Translations under genes and position numbers: made by a program | The notes under the pieces: model-generated | Databases searched by the model: none | What the model saw: only the letters and a program-made list of their open reading frames with translations | What the model was told of the DNA's origin: nothing | Shown here: one piece after another, positions 24,142-30,452 of the stretch | Numbering within the stretch: position 1 is the stretch's first letter | How the letters are laid out: every line of letters begins with the position of its first letter | Source: Actinoplanes cyaneus | GTDB lineage: Bacteria > Actinomycetota > Actinomycetes > Mycobacteriales > Micromonosporaceae | NCBI RefSeq assembly: GCF_016862095.1 | Contig: NZ_BOMH01000003.1 | Coordinates: 1-36,136 of the forward strand | Direction: 5' to 3' | Length of the DNA stretch: 36,136 bases

Positions 24142-24198
24142 CCGGCTGGTTCTCATGGTCGTTGTTCATCCCTCATAACGACCATGAGAACCAGCCGG
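24142..24198 (-). repeat. Dispersed palindromic repeat, copy C
   Basis: A perfect 22-bp inverted repeat (24142-24163 with 24177-24198) around a 13-nt loop. On the minus strand it matches copy A (191-245) at 50 of 55 positions. One pair of differences, positions 8 and 46 of the unit, converts a G-C pair to T-A, keeping the stem; the other three are in or beside the loop. It follows the cellulase terminator and precedes the ArsR gene. The stretch between the genes (24038-24291) holds nothing else but these and the ArsR promoter region. Confidence 0.85.
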
Positions 24199-24258
24199 GC
24201 CTCGCGCCGTATCGCTTCCGGGACCGGCGGCGGACGTCGCGGCTTCTCTAAGTAGGTT

Positions 24259-24268
24259 CTTATATAAG
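24259..24268. promoter_or_regulatory. AT-rich palindrome before the ArsR gene
   Basis: CTTATATAAG is a perfect 10-bp palindrome in an unusually AT-rich patch, 24 bp before the GTG start of the ArsR-type gene. TAGGGT (24279-24284) could be a -10 leading to a leaderless start. An autoregulatory operator is plausible but unproven. Confidence 0.4.
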
Positions 24269-24291
24269 TCTCTTCTGATAGGGTGCTGTTT

Positions 24292-24651
24292 GTGCATGCG
24301 TTCGACGTGCTCGGCGACCCGGTGCGGCGCCGGATCCTGGAGCTGCTCGCCGACGGTGAGCAGACGTCCGGCGCCGTGACCGAGGTGATCCGCGCCGAGT
24401 TCGGCATCTCGCAACCGGCCGTGTCGCAGCATCTGCGGGTGCTGCGGGACAACGGTTTCGCCACCGTCCGGCCGGCCGGAGCGCGGCGGCTCTACGCGGT
24501 CGACGACACCGCGCTGCGCCAGGCCGACGAGTGGCTGAGCCGATTCCGGCGATTCTGGACGCCGCACCTCACCGCGATGGCCACCGAGGTCGCCCGCGGC
24601 AAACGACTGCGGCGGCTGGCCGCGCCCGACGACGTGAAGGAGCATCGATGA
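24292..24651 (+). CDS. ArsR-family transcriptional regulator
   Basis: A 119-residue winged-helix regulator: HAFDVLGDPVRRRILELLADGEQTSGAVTEVIRAEFGISQPAVSQHLRVLRDNGFATVRPAGARRLYAVD, with the recognition helix SQPAVSQHLRVLRDNG. There is no metal-binding Cys box, so it is of the type that controls an adjacent SRPBCC/AHSA1 gene. GTG 24292 is used (the M-H-A-F-D-V-L-G-D-P start resembles relatives); GTG 24283 is the alternative. No ribosome site is seen, which fits a leaderless mRNA. Its stop overlaps the next gene as ATGA. Confidence 0.88.
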   Translation: MHAFDVLGDPVRRRILELLADGEQTSGAVTEVIRAEFGISQPAVSQHLRVLRDNGFATVRPAGARRLYAVDDTALRQADEWLSRFRRFWTPHLTAMATEVARGKRLRRLAAPDDVKEHR

Positions 24652-25277
24652 TCGACGTGACCGAGCAGATCAGCAGCGTGCAGCGCACCCTCGGCGACAC
24701 GACCCTGGAGGCCGGCGAGGCCCGGGTGCTGACCATCAGCCAGGTCTACGACACCGACATCGACGACATGTGGGACGTCGTGACCGTCGCCGACCGCATC
24801 GAGCGCTGGTTCCTGCCGATCTCCGGTGAGCTGCGCGAGGGCGGGAAGTACCAGTTCGAGGGCAACGCCGGTGGCACGATCACCGCCTGCGACAAGCCGC
24901 GCTCGTTCGCCGCGACCTGGGAGTTCGGCGGCGGCATCAGCTGGATCGAGGTGCGCCTCACCCCCGAGGGCGACGGCCGCACCCGCTTCCTGCTGGAACA
25001 CACCGCGCACGTCGACGACCACTGGGACCAGTTCGGCCCCGGTGCCGTCGGCGTCGGCTGGGACTCCGGCCTCCTCGGCCTCGCCATGCACCTCGCCGCG
25101 CCCGAGGCGCCGCGCGACAACGACGCGATCATGGCGTGGATGGTGTCCGACGAGGGGAAACGCTTCCTCGAGTTGAGCAGCTCGGCGTGGGCCGCGGCCG
25201 ACATCGCCGCGGGGACCGCGCCGGCCGAGGCGGAGAAGCGCGCTGCCGCGACGTACGCCGCTTACACCGGGTCCTAG
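24648..25277 (+). CDS. SRPBCC/AHSA1-family protein
   Basis: A 209-residue protein of the activator-of-Hsp90-homologue-1-like SRPBCC family. The core is LTISQVYDTDIDDMWDVVTVADRIERWFLPISGELREGGKYQFEGNAGGTITACDKPRSFAATWEFGG, then SWIEVRLTPEGDGRTRFLLEHTAHVDD and a long C-terminal helix. The C-terminal extension after about residue 150 (WMVSDEGKRFLELSSSAWAAADIAAGTAP) is common in actinobacterial members. ATG 24648 overlaps the ArsR stop, with AAGGAG just upstream. It is the usual partner and target of the ArsR repressor. The bound ligand is unknown. Confidence 0.9.
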   Translation: MIDVTEQISSVQRTLGDTTLEAGEARVLTISQVYDTDIDDMWDVVTVADRIERWFLPISGELREGGKYQFEGNAGGTITACDKPRSFAATWEFGGGISWIEVRLTPEGDGRTRFLLEHTAHVDDHWDQFGPGAVGVGWDSGLLGLAMHLAAPEAPRDNDAIMAWMVSDEGKRFLELSSSAWAAADIAAGTAPAEAEKRAAATYAAYTGS

Positions 25278-25362
25278 ATTCTTGCGCGTACGGGGTGGGC
25301 GCCGCCCGTGACCCGCCCGACCTCACCGGTGGGCACGGTCCGCAGCGCGCTCCCGCCCGCCG

Positions 25363-25540
25363 GGCTGGCGCTCAGAGGTGCATCCAGCCCCGGAAACACC
25401 TCCCACCACAAGCTGACGGCCGCCGGCTGGCGCTCAGCGGTGCATCCCGGTCCGGAAACACCTCCCACCACAAGCTGACGGCCGCCGGCTGGCGCTCAGC
25501 GGTGCATCCGGGTCCGGAAGCACCTCACAGCACCAGCCGG
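25363..25540. repeat. 62-bp tandem array ending in a degenerate palindrome
   Basis: Three units start at 25363, 25425 and 25487, each with GGCTGGCGCTCAG. Units 1 and 2 are nearly identical through CACCTCCCACCACAAGC. The third diverges after CACCTC and ends CACCAGCCGG. Unit 3 (25487-25540) folds on itself with mismatches (GGCTGG with CCAGCC, GGTGC with GCACC, TCCGG with CCGGA), so it looks like a worn member of the dispersed palindrome family. Units abut without spacers, so this is not CRISPR. The array occupies most of the 355-bp gene-free stretch 25278-25632. Confidence 0.8.
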
Positions 25541-25632
25541 CGGGCCTCAGCCGGGGCGGGAAGACCTCCGAGCACCGGCACGATGCCGTGTCGGGGTTGA
25601 TTCCGCGGGATGGATGCCGTAAGCCCTGCGGT

Positions 25633-25983
25633 ATGGACGGGGAGAAACTGCGGCAGCACTGTCTCGCGAAGCCCGGCGCCTGGCAGGACGAGCCGTGGGA
25701 GGGCGACATCGTGGTCAAGGTCGGGCCGAAGATCTTCGCGTTCCTCGGCAGCACGGGCACGACAGTCGGCGTGAAGTGCGGCAAGGGCCGCGACCTGGCC
25801 GACGAGTGGCTGACGCGGTACCCGGAGGACGCCTCGGCCAGCGCCTACATCGGCCGACACGGCTGGAACACGCTGCGGTTGCAGGGCGCGATCCCGGAGG
25901 ACGAGATCCTGGAGGCGGTCGACGCCTCCTACGACACGATCGTGGCCTCGCTGCCCAGGAAGGACCGCCCGGCCGGCGAGTGA
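25633..25983 (+). CDS. MmcQ/YjbR-family protein
   Basis: A 116-residue protein of the MmcQ/YjbR (CyaY-like fold) family. It begins EKLRQHCLAKPGAWQDEPWEGDIVVKVGPKIFAFLG, then VGVKCGKGRDLADEWLTRYPEDASASAYIGRHGWNTLRLQGAIPEDEILEAVDASYDTIVASL. Family members are probable DNA-binding proteins of unknown role. ATG 25633 is the natural start; an upstream in-frame start at 25588 would add 15 unlike residues. The last 50 bp, stop codon included, are duplicated directly downstream. Confidence 0.9.
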   Translation: MDGEKLRQHCLAKPGAWQDEPWEGDIVVKVGPKIFAFLGSTGTTVGVKCGKGRDLADEWLTRYPEDASASAYIGRHGWNTLRLQGAIPEDEILEAVDASYDTIVASLPRKDRPAGE

Positions 25984-26087
25984 CCGGCACTGAGGCGCGG
26001 CGCCCGGCCCACACGATCGTGGCCTCGCCGCGCAGCAAGGACCGCCCGGTCGGCGAGTGACCGGCACTGAGGCGCGGCGCTCGGCCC
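25934..26087 (+). repeat. 77-bp tandem duplication of a gene 3' end
   Basis: Unit 1 (25934-26010) spans the last 16 codons and stop of the MmcQ/YjbR gene plus about 27 bp. Unit 2 (26011-26087) repeats it with a few changes. Unit 2 keeps a readable tail ending K-D-R-P-V-G-E-stop, but since 77 is not a multiple of three it is in another frame and without a start. Confidence 0.88.
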
Positions 26088-26198
26088 GCCTCCGTGGCCC
26101 GTTCGTCGTCCCGGCGCACGGCAGAGCCCACCCTCCCTCAGGGGGACCACCACCCTGCGTCCATGGTGGCGTATTCGGCCAAGATCATGCCCGTGGCC

Positions 26199-26224
26199 TG
26201 TGGACAACCCCGCAGTGTGGACAA
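26199..26224. other. Two DnaA-box-like sequences
   Basis: TGTGGACAA occurs at 26199-26207 and 26216-26224. This is the complement of TTGTCCACA, the preferred DnaA box of Streptomyces and relatives. A partial third (TGTGGCG) follows at 26231. They lie 17 bp apart in the same orientation, between the MmcQ duplication and the TetR gene. There is no dnaA/dnaN context, so this is not the chromosome origin; titration or regulation by DnaA is a guess. Confidence 0.5.
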
Positions 26225-26248
26225 CCGGAATGTGGCGCCGTCGTGGGC

Positions 26249-26875
26249 CTAGGCTCGGGTGGACGAGAGGACGAAATCGACCAGGGCGGTGGCGTATTCG
26301 TCGGCGCCGGCCGCGACCTGGTCCCGGAGGTGGGGAGGGGTGGCGAGGACGTGGTTCAGGACGCCGCCGCACACGCAGTCGAGGAGGAGAGTGACGCTGG
26401 TGTCAGGGCGCAGCTCACCACGGTCGATGGCCCGGCGGACGATCGCGCGCGCCGCCAGGACCTGTGACTCCTGGAGGCGCTGCAGGTGGTCGCGGACCTC
26501 GGGGACCCGCTGGGCGTCGACGCGCAACTGGAGGGCGGCTCGGCCGGACTCGCCCAGGTAGGAGCGCTGGATCTGCTGTGCCAGGCTGATCAGGTCCTGA
26601 CGGACGGTGCCCGTGTCGATGTCTTCGATGCCGTTCAGGCGTGCGGCCAGGGCAGCCGCGAGGAGCGCTTCCTTGTTGGGCCAGCGGAGGTAGATGGAGG
26701 CTTTGCCCACGCCGGCCCGGCGGGCGACCGAGTCGACGGTGAAGCGGTGCCAGCCGTTCTCGCCGAAGACCTCGGCGGCAGCCCGGGTGATCCGGTCGTC
26801 GACCTCGGGGTCGCGCGGACGACCTTGCGGACCTGCCGACAAGTCACGCGGACGGCTCTGTGGAGTTGCTGACAT
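26249..26875 (-). CDS. TetR-family transcriptional regulator
   Basis: A 208-residue regulator. A low-complexity N-terminus (SRPRDLSAGPQGRPRDPEVDD) precedes the helix-turn-helix: RITRAAAEVFGENGWHRFTVDSVARRAGVGKASIYLRWPNKEALLAAAL near residues 28-77. The ligand-binding domain ends TYPE-like (GGVLNHVLATPPHLRDQVAAGADEYATALVDFVL), as in TetR_C_16-type regulators. ATG 26875 is the start. It is divergent from the metallo-beta-lactamase-fold gene across an 83-bp gap with a strong palindrome, so it probably represses that gene and itself. The ligand is unknown. Confidence 0.9.
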   Translation of the reverse strand: MSATPQSRPRDLSAGPQGRPRDPEVDDRITRAAAEVFGENGWHRFTVDSVARRAGVGKASIYLRWPNKEALLAAALAARLNGIEDIDTGTVRQDLISLAQQIQRSYLGESGRAALQLRVDAQRVPEVRDHLQRLQESQVLAARAIVRRAIDRGELRPDTSVTLLLDCVCGGVLNHVLATPPHLRDQVAAGADEYATALVDFVLSSTRA

Positions 26876-26921
26876 CGGGCCGCCTTTCGTTGCCGCGTGG
26901 TCTTGGCCAGCATAGTGTCGG

Positions 26922-26948
26922 CTTCCTAGACAGGAGTCGTCTAGGAAG
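26922..26948. promoter_or_regulatory. TetR-type operator palindrome
   Basis: CTTCCTAGAC (26922-26931) and GTCTAGGAAG (26939-26948) form a perfect 10-bp inverted repeat around 7 bp, in the gap between the divergent TetR and metallo-beta-lactamase-fold genes. It lies 11 bp before the latter's ATG. It is the obvious binding site of the TetR protein. Confidence 0.8.
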
Positions 26949-26958
26949 TGGGGTTCGG

Positions 26959-28053
26959 ATGGCAGCGATGACCCGCGCGAGTGGCGACGCGATCGTCGTG
27001 ACCGGTGTCGCGCAGCGTGAGGCCTGGAAGGCGCGCGAGCTGCCGCCGGTCGAGCACCTGGCCGGCGGCGTCTGGGCGGTGCCGGGTGCCGCGCCGAGGG
27101 ACGGCCTGCCCGCGGCGGGGCGGCTGGGCGGCGGAATCTGGTCGGTGCCGGTGCCGATTCCGCACAATCCCTTGCGATACACGTTGTGCTACCTGATCCC
27201 GGGTGACGACGGGCTGGTCGTGGTCGACCCGGGGTGGGACAGCGACGAGGGCTGGGCAGCGCTGGAGAGTGGGCTGCGAGCGGCCGGGGCGACCCCTGAC
27301 GACGTGCGGGGTGTCGTGGTCACGCACGTGCACTCGGATCATCACGGGCTCTCGAAGCGGCTGCAGCAGTCCGGCGCCTGGGTGGCCATGCATCCGGCCG
27401 AACGGGACGCGCTCACCCCGAGCGGCTCGCCGGTCGACTGGCTGCGGGCGCATCACGTGCCCGAGGACGAGTTGGCGGTGCTCGCCGGGACGATCGGGCG
27501 GCATCGGCTGACCGCGCCGGCGCAGCCGGATGTGCTGCTCGACGACGGGGACGCGGTGCCGGTCAAGGGGCGGAGGCTGACGGTGGTGTGGACCCCGGGG
27601 CATACGCCGGGGCACATCTGCCTGCTCGAGCCCGACGCCGGGGTGCTGCTCACCGGCGATCATCTGCTGCCGAGGATCAGTCCGAACATCGGCTTGCAGC
27701 GGCCCAGCTCGTCACCCCTCGAGGCGTTCCTGGAGTCGCTGGTGGCGGTGGCCGCGCACGACGGGCTGGAGGCGCTGCCCGCGCACGAGTACCGGTTCTC
27801 GGGCATCGCGGCCCGCGCCCGTCAGCTGCGGGCGCATCACGACCAGCGTTGTGAGGAGATCGTAGCGACGGTCGAACGGCTGGGATCGCCGGGGATCTGG
27901 CAACTGGCGTCGGAGCTGACCTGGTCACGGCCGTGGGAGGAGATCGGGCCGATGCGGGTGGGCGCGGTGGCCGAGACGATGGCGCACGTGCGCTACCTGG
28001 CCGACCGGGGCGCGCTGACCTGGTCCGGCGACGTGGTGACCCGGGCGACCTGA
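26959..28053 (+). CDS. Metallo-beta-lactamase-fold hydrolase
   Basis: A 364-residue protein. The zinc motif HVHSDHHG is at residues 123-130 (H123, H125, D127, H128), with a third His in TPGHTPGH near 210 and the bridging Asp in LTGDHLLP near 231. A C-terminal winged-helix-like part (about 290-360, SPGIWQLASELTWSRPWEEIG, then AETMAHVRYLADRGAL) is typical of the group with a hydrolase domain plus MBL-associated domain. The N-terminus carries a doubled motif (GGVWAVP, GGIWSVP). It likely hydrolyses a thioester, lactone or ester. ATG 26959 has GGAAG about 10 nt upstream; ATG 26968 is possible. It is probably under the control of the divergent TetR. Confidence 0.9.
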   Translation: MAAMTRASGDAIVVTGVAQREAWKARELPPVEHLAGGVWAVPGAAPRDGLPAAGRLGGGIWSVPVPIPHNPLRYTLCYLIPGDDGLVVVDPGWDSDEGWAALESGLRAAGATPDDVRGVVVTHVHSDHHGLSKRLQQSGAWVAMHPAERDALTPSGSPVDWLRAHHVPEDELAVLAGTIGRHRLTAPAQPDVLLDDGDAVPVKGRRLTVVWTPGHTPGHICLLEPDAGVLLTGDHLLPRISPNIGLQRPSSSPLEAFLESLVAVAAHDGLEALPAHEYRFSGIAARARQLRAHHDQRCEEIVATVERLGSPGIWQLASELTWSRPWEEIGPMRVGAVAETMAHVRYLADRGALTWSGDVVTRAT

Positions 28054-28190
28054 AACCAGTGATGACCCGGGCGGCTTGAAAGCAGTGGTGACCCGGGCGG
28101 CCTGAACCAACGGTTACCCGGACGACCTGAAAGCGGCGGTGACCCGGGCGGACTGCAAAGCGGCGGTGACCCGGGCGGGCTGAGACCGCG
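28036..28190 (+). repeat. About 26-bp tandem array, six units, from a gene 3' end
   Basis: Six units begin at GTGACCCGGGCG or close variants, the first at 28036 and the last at 28166. Unit 1 is the end of the hydrolase gene: GTG ACC CGG GCG ACC TGA, reading V-T-R-A-T-stop. Units 2, 3, 4 and 6 also read as (M/V)-T-R-(A/T)-x-stop; unit 5 has lost the stop. Between them lie AAACCAGTG-like 7-9-bp linkers. The array fills most of the 231-bp gap before the siderophore lipoprotein gene. Confidence 0.85.
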
Positions 28191-28243
28191 CGACAGCGGT
28201 GAGACGGGGCCGCCGGACACGACGGCCACCGGCTGGACCACAA

Positions 28244-28274
28244 CCGCCGCCGGCGCGCGAGGCACCGGCGGCGG
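28244..28274 (-). terminator. Terminator of the siderophore-binding lipoprotein gene
   Basis: CCGCCGCCGG (28244-28253) pairs with CCGGCGGCGG (28265-28274) around an 11-nt loop, starting 10 bp past the gene's stop on the minus strand. Confidence 0.7.
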
Positions 28275-28284
28275 CCGGAGACGG

Positions 28285-29322
28285 TCAGGCGAGCTTCTTG
28301 GACTTCTTGATCGCGGCGGTGAGCGCCTCGAGCAGCGGCGCCGCGCCGTTCCAGGAGTAGATCGGGACGGCCTGCCACGGGAAGACCTGGTTGGCCTTGA
28401 CCGCGGGAAGCGCGTTCCACGACGGCTTGGACGTCAGGTCCTTCGGCTGCAGCGTGCCGGTGCGGGCGTCCAGGAAGATGATGTCCGCCTTGTACTTGTC
28501 GGCGTTCTCCCAGCTCAGCGACTCGTAGTAGTCCTGGCCCTTGACCTCGGGCATGATCAGGTCGACGCCGAGTTCCTTGAAGTACATCAGGTCGGAGCTG
28601 ACCGCGGCGCTGGAGACATAGAAGATGTCCGCGGCTCCGGAGCCGAAGAGCACCTTGATGCCGCCGGACGCCTTGGCGGCCTCGGTCAGGTCCTGAGCGG
28701 CCTTCTCGAAGCGGGCCTTGGCCGCGGTGACCGCCGGCGCGTTGAGGTCGGCGCCGAGCGACTTGGCCAGCTCGGCGTAACGCTCGATCGGCTTGTTCAG
28801 CGGCACCCGGCCGACGGTGATCAGCGCGTTCGACGGCGCGACGGCGAGGATCTTGTCCTTCGACTCGTCCGGCACGTACCACCAGGCGCCCGGGTCGAAC
28901 TGGTGGGTGACCAGCAGGTCCGGGGTGAGCGCGGCGTACTTCTCGACGGAGAACTCGCCCCACGCGTTGCCGACGATCTGGACCTTGTTGACGTCGAGCG
29001 AGCCGGCCTGCTCCTCGGCGGTGCCGTCGGCCTTCTTGGTCTCGCCGAAGACGCCGACGATCTTGTCCTGCAGGCCGAGGTCGACCAGGGCGGCGGCGGT
29101 GCCGGTGAACGCGACAATCTTGGACGGCGCCTTGTCCGCCTTCAGCTCCTTGGGCTGGTCGTCGGTGAAGGTCCACGGGCCGGACGCGGCGGCGGCGGAC
29201 GAGGCCGGCGAGGACGTGTCGTCCTCCTTACCGCCGCACGCGCTCAGCATCGCGCCGGCGACGGCGGCGCCACCGGCGGCGAGCAGGCCGCGACGGGACA
29301 GGGGCAGGGACGAAAAAGACAT
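28285..29322 (-). CDS. Siderophore-binding ABC lipoprotein (FepB/FecB type)
   Basis: A 345-residue lipoprotein. The signal peptide carries a twin-arginine SRRGLL and a lipobox LSAC (Cys29), so it is probably exported folded by Tat and lipid-anchored. The mature part is a type III periplasmic-binding fold: PSKIVAFTGTAAALVDLGLQDKIVGVFGE near the start, YAALTPDLLVTHQF, and KADIIFLDARTG in the second lobe. This class binds iron siderophores or cobalamin-like ligands; the iron box upstream favours a siderophore. ATG 29322 is used; GTG 29328 is possible. It is divergent from the permease/ATPase genes, with which it forms one importer. Confidence 0.92.
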   Translation of the reverse strand: MSFSSLPLSRRGLLAAGGAAVAGAMLSACGGKEDDTSSPASSAAAASGPWTFTDDQPKELKADKAPSKIVAFTGTAAALVDLGLQDKIVGVFGETKKADGTAEEQAGSLDVNKVQIVGNAWGEFSVEKYAALTPDLLVTHQFDPGAWWYVPDESKDKILAVAPSNALITVGRVPLNKPIERYAELAKSLGADLNAPAVTAAKARFEKAAQDLTEAAKASGGIKVLFGSGAADIFYVSSAAVSSDLMYFKELGVDLIMPEVKGQDYYESLSWENADKYKADIIFLDARTGTLQPKDLTSKPSWNALPAVKANQVFPWQAVPIYSWNGAAPLLEALTAAIKKSKKLA

Positions 29323-29367
29323 GCTCACATCTTTCGCAGGACAACGGGCCGGTCACTCGACCGACTG

Positions 29368-29386
29368 AATGGTTAGGCTAACCTAA
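29368..29386. promoter_or_regulatory. Iron box (IdeR/DmdR type)
   Basis: AATGGTTAGGCTAACCTAA matches the actinobacterial IdeR/DmdR consensus TTAGGTTAGGCTAACCTAA at 16 of 19 positions, with the palindromic core TTAGGCTAACCTAA intact (29373-29386). It lies between the divergent lipoprotein and permease genes, so iron-loaded IdeR/DmdR would shut off both directions. Confidence 0.92.
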
Positions 29387-29438
29387 CGAACCGGACGCGC
29401 GTCAACAGGATCCGCCGGAAGCGAAAGGGAGCCCACCA

Positions 29439-30452
29439 CTGTCCACCATCGACATTCTCCCTGAGCAGCGGCCTGATCTGCGGCTCCGGCGGGCTGCCGG
29501 GCTCGTTGTCGCGCTCGCCGTTCTCGCTGTCGTGCTGGTGCTCGGCATCGGGTTCGGGGCACGGTTCCTCTCCCCCGGCGAGGTCTGGTCGGGGCTGACC
29601 GATCCCGGCTCGCAGTACTACCGGATCGTCCACGAGATGCGGCTCCCCCGGACGCTGCTGGGCCTGCTCGTCGGCCTGGCGCTGGGCCTGGCCGGGGCGA
29701 TCATGCAGGCGCTGACCCGCAATCCGCTGGCCGACCCGGGGCTGCTCGGGATCAACGCCGGGGCGTCGGCAGCCGTCGCCACGTCCGCCGCGTTCTTCGG
29801 CGTCGCGACGTTCTCCGGGTACGTGTGGTTCGCGCTCGGCGGGGCTGCGGCGGTCACCGCGCTGGTCTATGCCGTCGGCGGCGGTCGCGCGGCCACCCCG
29901 GCCCGGCTCGCACTGGCGGGGGCGGCCCTCAACGCGGCGCTCTACTCGTACGTCAGCGCGGTCCTGCTGGGAAATACCGCCTCGATCCAGAAGGTACGAT
30001 TCTGGACGGTTGGATCCCTGGCCAGCGCGGACTTCGACACGCTGAGGCGGCTGACCCCCTTCGTCGCGGCGGGCCTGGTCATCGCGCTGCTGGCCGCCCG
30101 CCCGCTGAACGCGCTGTCGCTCGGTGACGACGCGGCGCGCGCGCTCGGCGCCCGGCCCGGCCTGATCCGCGCCCTGGTGATCGTCGCGGTGACGCTGCTC
30201 TGCGGCTCGGCGACCGCGGCGTGCGGCCCGATCATCTTCGTCGGCCTGCTGATCCCGCACCTGGTCCGCCCGTTCACCGGGCCGGATCTGCGCTGGATGC
30301 TGCCCTACACGGCGGTGCTCGCGCCGGTGCTGCTGGTCGGGTCGGACGTGCTCGGGCGCGTGCTCGGCAGCCCCGGCGAGCTGCAGGTCGGCGTCGTGAC
30401 CGCGGTGCTGGGCGGCCCCCTGTTCCTCTACCTGGTGCGAGTCGCGAAATGA
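29439..30452 (+). CDS. FecCD-type siderophore permease, first subunit (CTG start proposed)
   Basis: A 337-residue permease with about nine to ten membrane helices. Family blocks are EMRLPRTLLGLLVGLALGLAGAIMQALTRNPLADPGLLGINAGAS near residues 65-110 and ACGPIIFVGLLIPHLVRPFTGPDLRWMLP near 262-290. The first ATG/GTG/TTG in frame is GTG 29532, which would remove most of the first membrane helix. Upstream, CTG 29439 is preceded by AAGGGAG with a 7-nt gap, and the frame is open back to a stop at 29379. I therefore propose CTG as the start. It is followed by the second permease with an ATGA overlap and is controlled by the iron box. Confidence 0.85.
   Translation: MSTIDILPEQRPDLRLRRAAGLVVALAVLAVVLVLGIGFGARFLSPGEVWSGLTDPGSQYYRIVHEMRLPRTLLGLLVGLALGLAGAIMQALTRNPLADPGLLGINAGASAAVATSAAFFGVATFSGYVWFALGGAAAVTALVYAVGGGRAATPARLALAGAALNAALYSYVSAVLLGNTASIQKVRFWTVGSLASADFDTLRRLTPFVAAGLVIALLAARPLNALSLGDDAARALGARPGLIRALVIVAVTLLCGSATAACGPIIFVGLLIPHLVRPFTGPDLRWMLPYTAVLAPVLLVGSDVLGRVLGSPGELQVGVVTAVLGGPLFLYLVRVAK

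Noticed and set aside
25363..25540. Possible CRISPR array
   Set aside because: Units are contiguous with no unique spacers, only three copies, and no cas gene is present.
26149..26168. Small hairpin CCACCA/TGGTGG after the MmcQ duplication
   Set aside because: Six-bp stem, common by chance in this composition; no support as terminator or operator.
28036..28190. Possible CRISPR array
   Set aside because: 26-bp imperfect units abut one another with no spacers of constant length.
27677..29176. 499-residue minus-strand frame with repeats such as RPGHRRFQ
   Set aside because: The repeats come from the 26-bp array and the rest is an alternative frame of the siderophore-binding lipoprotein.
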